From Limanda limanda (taxonomy: Eukaryota; Chordata; Actinopteri; Pleuronectiformes; Pleuronectidae): 64,000 nt of DNA. The notes below the pieces were generated by a model. It searched no databases. It was not told the DNA's origin and saw only the letters and a list, made by a program, of their open reading frames with translations. The translations under genes and the position numbers were made by a program. This document shows, piece after piece, positions 59,716-64,000 of this stretch. The first letter of the stretch is position 1, and each line of letters opens with the position of its first letter. The stretch is taken from assembly GCF_963576545.1 (NCBI RefSeq), contig NC_083637.1:16824007-16888006 (forward strand), in the 5' to 3' direction.

Positions 59716-60120
59716 TAGGGCCCGAGCACTGACAGGCACTGGCAGACAGTGAGGCCCTATGGAAATTGTAAGGATTATTATTATTCAGGCAAATTAATTG
59801 GCTTTTTGAGGGCTTTAACATGCTCAAATTCTTACCAAAATTTGCAGAAAATTAGAAAGTGGTGAAAATGTATGTATTCTGGAGGAATTTTCAATGGGCG
59901 TAGCAAAATGGCTTAACAGTGCCCCCGAGACCCCTGGAACGCATTCACATTGACTGATCTTCCCAAAATCGATACAAAGGTGTATCATGAACAGACAAAC
60001 AAAAAAGTCTCTAGGTGCAATTGGAAAAATGCAACAGGAAGCCTGCTAGTTTGCATTTAGTGGCCATTTTAGCCATATTCCACATTCTTACTTTGAGGTA
60101 CTTGTACCAGGGCTTACATC
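59716..60120 (+). mobile_element. Teleost interspersed repeat (GGGCCCGAGCACTGACAGG type)
   Basis: It begins AGGGCCCGAGCACTGACAGG, followed by GTGAGGCCCTATGGAAATTG, TAAGGATTATTATTATT, ATTTGCAGAAAATTAG and GGCGTAGCAAAATGGC. I recognise this order from many fish genomes. Its class is not certain to me. It is noncoding and truncated. Confidence 0.6.
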
Positions 60121-60127
60121 AGATCGA

Positions 60128-60243
60128 CTTAAAAAAATTTAAATTAAAAAAAATATATAAAATAATAAATAAATAATATAAAAAAAATTAAATATAAAAA
60201 AATTAATTAAATAAAAAAATGTAATCAAATTAAATTAAATAAA
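60128..60243. repeat. AT-only low-complexity stretch
   Basis: Almost pure A and T, mainly AAAT/AAAAAT units, following the mobile-element fragment. Confidence 0.85.
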
Positions 60244-60289
60244 TCCTGCGCAGAAGCGAAATGCGCAACTCCTGTGCAGAAACCCATGA

Positions 60290-60466
60290 AGCTTGATTAA
60301 CACATTTATTGTATCTTATAAGTTTAATTTATATAGCTCTATTTTATTCTCTTCTATTTCTATTCATAAATAGTTGATATTCATTCTGGACTTGGGCTGC
60401 TGTAATAGCTTAATTTCCTCAATGGGGATAAACAAGGGTTGTCTTATCGTATCTTATCTTGTAGAA
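60290..60466 (+). mobile_element. Retroposon-like 3' tail
   Basis: CTGCTGTAATAGCTTAATTT, CCTCAATGGGGATAAACAAG and TCTTATCGTATCTTATCTTG. The pattern is that of fish LINE 3' ends finishing in short ATCT repeats. Confidence 0.5.
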
Positions 60467-61889
60467 AAAACACAAGTGTGAAACACCAATTTACAACTTT
60501 AAAGAGGACAACATGTCGGACTTTAGTTTTTGAACCTTTTACAGTCTATAAAGTTTGTCTTCTAACGTGGCATGGTGACAGAAGACTTCAGGAAGTGACT
60601 ACACACAGACAAGAAGTAGAACTGCTCATAACCTCCATTATCCCCATAAACCTGTTGTTTATAAGAGAGCTCGAGAGGTTCTGTGAGACAGATTGTTATC
60701 ATCACAGAATTTGACCAGCTGTATGACTGTTTCCCCTATAGTTTCCTATCTTTAAATTAAACTAAGCTAATCTGAATTAAACAGATATGAGTTGTATCAA
60801 TGTTCATGTCAAAAGTTAAGAAAGCAAAGCAGCATGGAATTCAGTGGAGCTCATATCCGCCAAGGCCCAACAATCTTACATGATTATCTAGTTCTTCCAA
60901 TAGAAATATAAAAGAAAAAAATTATTGTGTCCCCACCGTAATTTGCAGTCCCACTTAAATTGACTGGCCTAGACCCCTATAAAGTCTGGTGGAAATGATT
61001 GGTAATTTTTAATGCTGCTGACAAAACAAACAAACCAACAAACAGACCGATGAAATATAACCTGCTTCCCATAGGTTGTCAGAGTATTTCCCAAACAGTT
61101 TCTTTAATTGTTTAAAGAATGTAATTGTTCACATTTTTACCCATTTGTGTTGATGAAAATTATTATAGTTGCCTGGTGTTTGTTTATTAAGTCTGTGAGG
61201 CTCTTTGGCTGAGAAGCAAAATAATTCACATTTAAGTTGTTGTACACAAAACCTTATTACCGACAAATTAAAGTAGACATCTCCCCTGAGCACTACTGTA
61301 CTTTATAGTGAGAGGTTATCTGACATAATACAAGACATGAAGGGGGGTCTTAATTGATCTCGAGGCCGTGTCTTGAAAGGGGCCTTTGTCAGTGTGTCTG
61401 ATATTGTTCACAAATTAATTTGTTTAATCCAATTAACACAGTAAACAAAGGGCTCTGTAAAGTTTCAACAAAGGAGTGAAGTGCACTCTGCACAGTGGGG
61501 GCTGATTGTTGAATGCATGGGTTACAAACTGCAAGCAGGTTAATCTGCTCATGTTTGCACAATCAAGCCAAACTGGAAATATTCTGAAGTCCCCTTTTAA
61601 ACATGATTCGTCACTTATTCTGGGATTCAAGGAATATTATTAATATGTAAAACTTTCAGTTATCTTACTCAACTGTCAATTTTTAATGCTGCAAATGCTA
61701 CACGATGAACAACAAAGAAGGCCAGTGTCTAACTGAGACTCAGTACAGAGGGGCCAAGTGTTCATGTAAACAATGTTGCCCCCCTTTCTTGATAGAGTGC
61801 CACTTCCTGCTGTAAAACCAAATGGCTGCAGGCTCAGGAACAAAAACACACACACACACACACACGCCCTCTGCGTCCTTTAGGAGCTT

Positions 61890-61895
61890 TTTATT
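61890..61895 (-). terminator. Putative poly(A) signal of the ZP gene
   Basis: AATAAA on the minus strand, inside the predicted last untranslated exon (from 61922 downward). Confidence 0.55.
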
Positions 61896-61921
61896 GGCAG
61901 TTCAATGAGTGCTGTCTGACG

Positions 61922-62295
61922 CCTGAAAAAAGAAAAGCAGGAGAACAGATTAGACACAGTCAGAAAGCAAAAGCAACAGTGGAGTATTTTAACAGGAGCT
62001 CAACACTATTCTAGCTCTGCTCACCAGATGATCCTCGTAATCCTCGTCTCAACCAACTTCAAGTGCTTTCCATGTCGTAACTGAAAAACAGGAAATGGAT
62101 CGGGCTTAATAAATAATTCAAAACCGCCCTCATTACTAAGTCATTGTCCTGCTGTCGTATGGAACTGCAGCCTCTGCTCGCTCTCAGGCCGGGATCAGTG
62201 CAATGCAGCCCATTCATGGGTGTTTCCACGTAATCTTCCAGAGTTCACGAGAAAGCGGCGGGTGACTCGAGGACAGAGGGCGACTTCTCCTCACC
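61922..62295 (-). other. Predicted introns inside the ZP gene 3' UTR
   Basis: Two bases after the stop codon a consensus donor (CG/GTGAGG, exon end 62295) begins. A 56-base segment, 62080-62025, is flanked by TTTTTCAG and CTG/GTGAGC. A further acceptor, TTTTTTCAG, at 61923 leads to the poly(A) signal. Together they look like a twice-spliced 3' UTR. This is inferred from splice consensus only. Confidence 0.5.
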
Positions 62296-62296
62296 G

Positions 62297-63766
62297 TCAC
62301 TGGTCGAAGCATCCCTCGACACAAGGTCCGTCACGTGGTGAGCAGATCTCAGTCGAACACATGAAGTAGATCTGAGGGGTGAAAGAGGAGCGGGATTAGA
62401 CAAGGTCTCCAGCGTGGGGGTGCAATGTAGTGTGACAAGCAGCTGCTAGCAATTGAGAACTGGCCAGAATTTGCACTTTACAAAACATTCTCTCCACATC
62501 TCCTCGTCATGAATGCTGCCTTGACATTTAGAGGTTCAGCTCTAAATGCTTCCATTTCCCACTGCTTTTTTTAGGCAAAATAAACGGTGTGACTTTGCAC
62601 AAAAAGGAAACACACGTTTACTTCCACGAGTTTACATTTGACTAAATTGGATCAGAGGTGAAACTGCCAACTGCCAGCCTACGATAAGACTTAATTAACT
62701 ACCAGGGGGCAAACTCATGCACGCTCTGAGCAGACAGCTGCATATTCTACCTCTCTTTCCTTCAGCTCATACAAACTGTAAGAGAACCAGGAGCATGCTT
62801 TAATCTGACATATGGGGAAATACGATAATTTTCTTGTTGGAGAGAATGAAGAGAAAATGTAGAGCTACAGTCAGCAAACAGCTTAGCTTAGACAGAAAAA
62901 CAGTGAAAAGGGAACAATCACTTGTGGACAGAGCCAGACTAGCGGTTTCTACAATAAACTGTATATAACGCCAAAAGATAGTCCATATTATATCGGAAAA
63001 TGGAGGCACATTATGACTTGTAATGCTTCACTTTTGGGGGAGCAGTCATGTCGTCCATCTTTATATACTGTCCATCTAATGTTTATGCCAAGCTAAGTTA
63101 ACCAGGTCTTAGCTATAGCTTTATATTTATACTACAGACATTTCCATTTTCCTTACAGTAGAAATATTTCCGCCAGACTTCAAGTTCAGAGTCTGCGCAA
63201 TAAGTAGTAAATCAATAGGCTACAACTGGAAAATGACTCACAACATAATGAAAAAACACAACTACAATCTATAATACTCCACATGAACATTAACACTAGA
63301 ATTTAGGAGACTCTGCTCATCCTTACCTCTTCATTCGGGTCCTTGAACTCACCATCAGGAAGGAACTGGAAGGTGCTGATAGTGAAGCGGCGGGTTTGAC
63401 CCCGAGGAGAAAGTGGTCGTGGAGCAGACAACACCGCCTGGTGTGGGGCTGGATCCAAGGGGTTGGGACATCTAGGGATTTACATTGGATTAATAGGCCA
63501 ACTGTCTCATAGGTATACTTTCCTTCAATCTCCCTGTCATAAATATATTCATTGCTGAGCTCAATATTTTGATGTTTCGACGCACCCATTGTAAAGCAGC
63601 ACCCACACCGATGTTCCAGATCGGGGGTAGGCCACACAGAAGTGCACCAGCAGCACCACACCGGGATCCGGGGCGTTCAGCAGCCGCACTTCCAGGTAGA
63701 GGGGTTTCCCCAGCAGCATCTGCATGGGCTGGTGATACTGAGGGAAGTAGCTGCTGTACTCAGGGT
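62297..63766 (-). CDS. ZP-domain egg-envelope protein, C-terminal part (partial, 5' end outside window)
   Basis: Three terminal coding exons, 63766-63586, 63471-63327 and 62371-62297, join in frame (codons split at both ends of the first). They encode the ZP-C half of a zona pellucida domain: PLYLEVRLL, DPGVVLLVHFCVAYPRSGTS, VWVLLYNGCPNPLDP, TRRFTISTFQFLPD and EEIYFMCSTEICSPRDGPC, ending EGCFDQ. ZP modules polymerise into the egg coat after secretion. The conserved cysteines (HFC, NGC, FMC, EIC, GPC, EGC) are all present. The protein stops right after the domain with no transmembrane segment, as in many fish ZP proteins. It is closest by eye to teleost ZP2/ZP4-like egg-envelope proteins; the exact subtype needs the missing N-terminus. 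Confidence 0.88.
62800..63130. mobile_element. Interspersed repeat family R2 copy
   Basis: GACATATGGGGAAATACG, TTTTCTTGTTGGAGAG, AAACAGCTTAGCTTAGACAG, CCAAGCTAAGTTAACCAGG and CTTAGCTATAGCTTTATATT. This is an ordered set typical of a repeat found throughout percomorph fish. It lies in the intron of the ZP gene between 62371 and 63327. Confidence 0.5.
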
Positions 63767-64000
63767 CTGGGACATGAGGAGGTGTAATGGAACAACAGCA
63801 GATCAGAAAAGCAACTTTCCCTCACTTTAGATAAAGTAGAAGCTCTCCTGATCAGGATAAGTTCAAATCATTCATGTAGAACTTCAATTATCAGTTTCCG
63901 TTCATCCTGGCAGGAGTAAACTTGGGTTTCCGGAAAACAAACAATGCAAAAGTACATTTTCAGTTTGGTAAAACGGCAGTTAGTGTTTAAGCAAAGACCG

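Larger units (their letters stand above)
58650..61880. other. Intergenic region between rbfox2 and the ZP gene
   Basis: No coding exon was recognised. Contents: a short GT run (about 58696-58718), a T18 tract (59138-59156), a mobile-element fragment (59716-60120), an AT-only stretch (about 60128-60243), a retroposon-like tail (60290-60466) and a short CA run (61849-61864). Confidence 0.6.

Overview
The window is vertebrate nuclear DNA, almost certainly from a ray-finned (teleost) fish. It has small exons with GT-AG introns, many microsatellites, teleost-type interspersed repeats and five protein-coding loci that can be assembled exon by exon. No bacterial, viral, CRISPR, tRNA or rRNA feature was seen.

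Layout from left to right: (1) erp27 (minus strand, 1912-6900), an ER-resident non-redox PDI-family protein. (2) Two PDE6 inhibitory gamma-subunit genes arranged head to head (minus 15427-15756, plus 19402-19721). Their promoters lie about 1.7 kb apart and share a CRX/OTX-type element. (3) An rbfox2-type splicing factor (minus strand, coding exons 24549-57658) filling about 33 kb. It contains thirteen coding exons, an additional muscle-type mutually exclusive exon and a candidate internal alternative first exon. (4) The C-terminal end of a ZP-domain egg-envelope gene (minus strand, 62297-63766), which continues past the right edge. The rest is intron and intergenic DNA holding microsatellites, low-complexity tracts and degraded transposable elements.

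The genes are unrelated functionally: ER folding, photoreceptor phototransduction, alternative splicing and the egg coat. ERP27 and PDE6H are also neighbours in human 12p12.3, so the left half is conserved synteny.

The richest region is the rbfox2 locus. Its introns carry candidate signals for its own and other splicing regulators: UG repeats beginning at +5 of a splice donor, GCAUG clusters (the RBFOX motif) after the 93-nt RRM exon, and pure CU tracts (PTB-type) at the 3' splice sites of neural-type exons. The mutually exclusive exon pair is built so that only one-exon inclusion keeps the reading frame. No wholly new system was found; these splicing and promoter architectures are the observations most worth checking.
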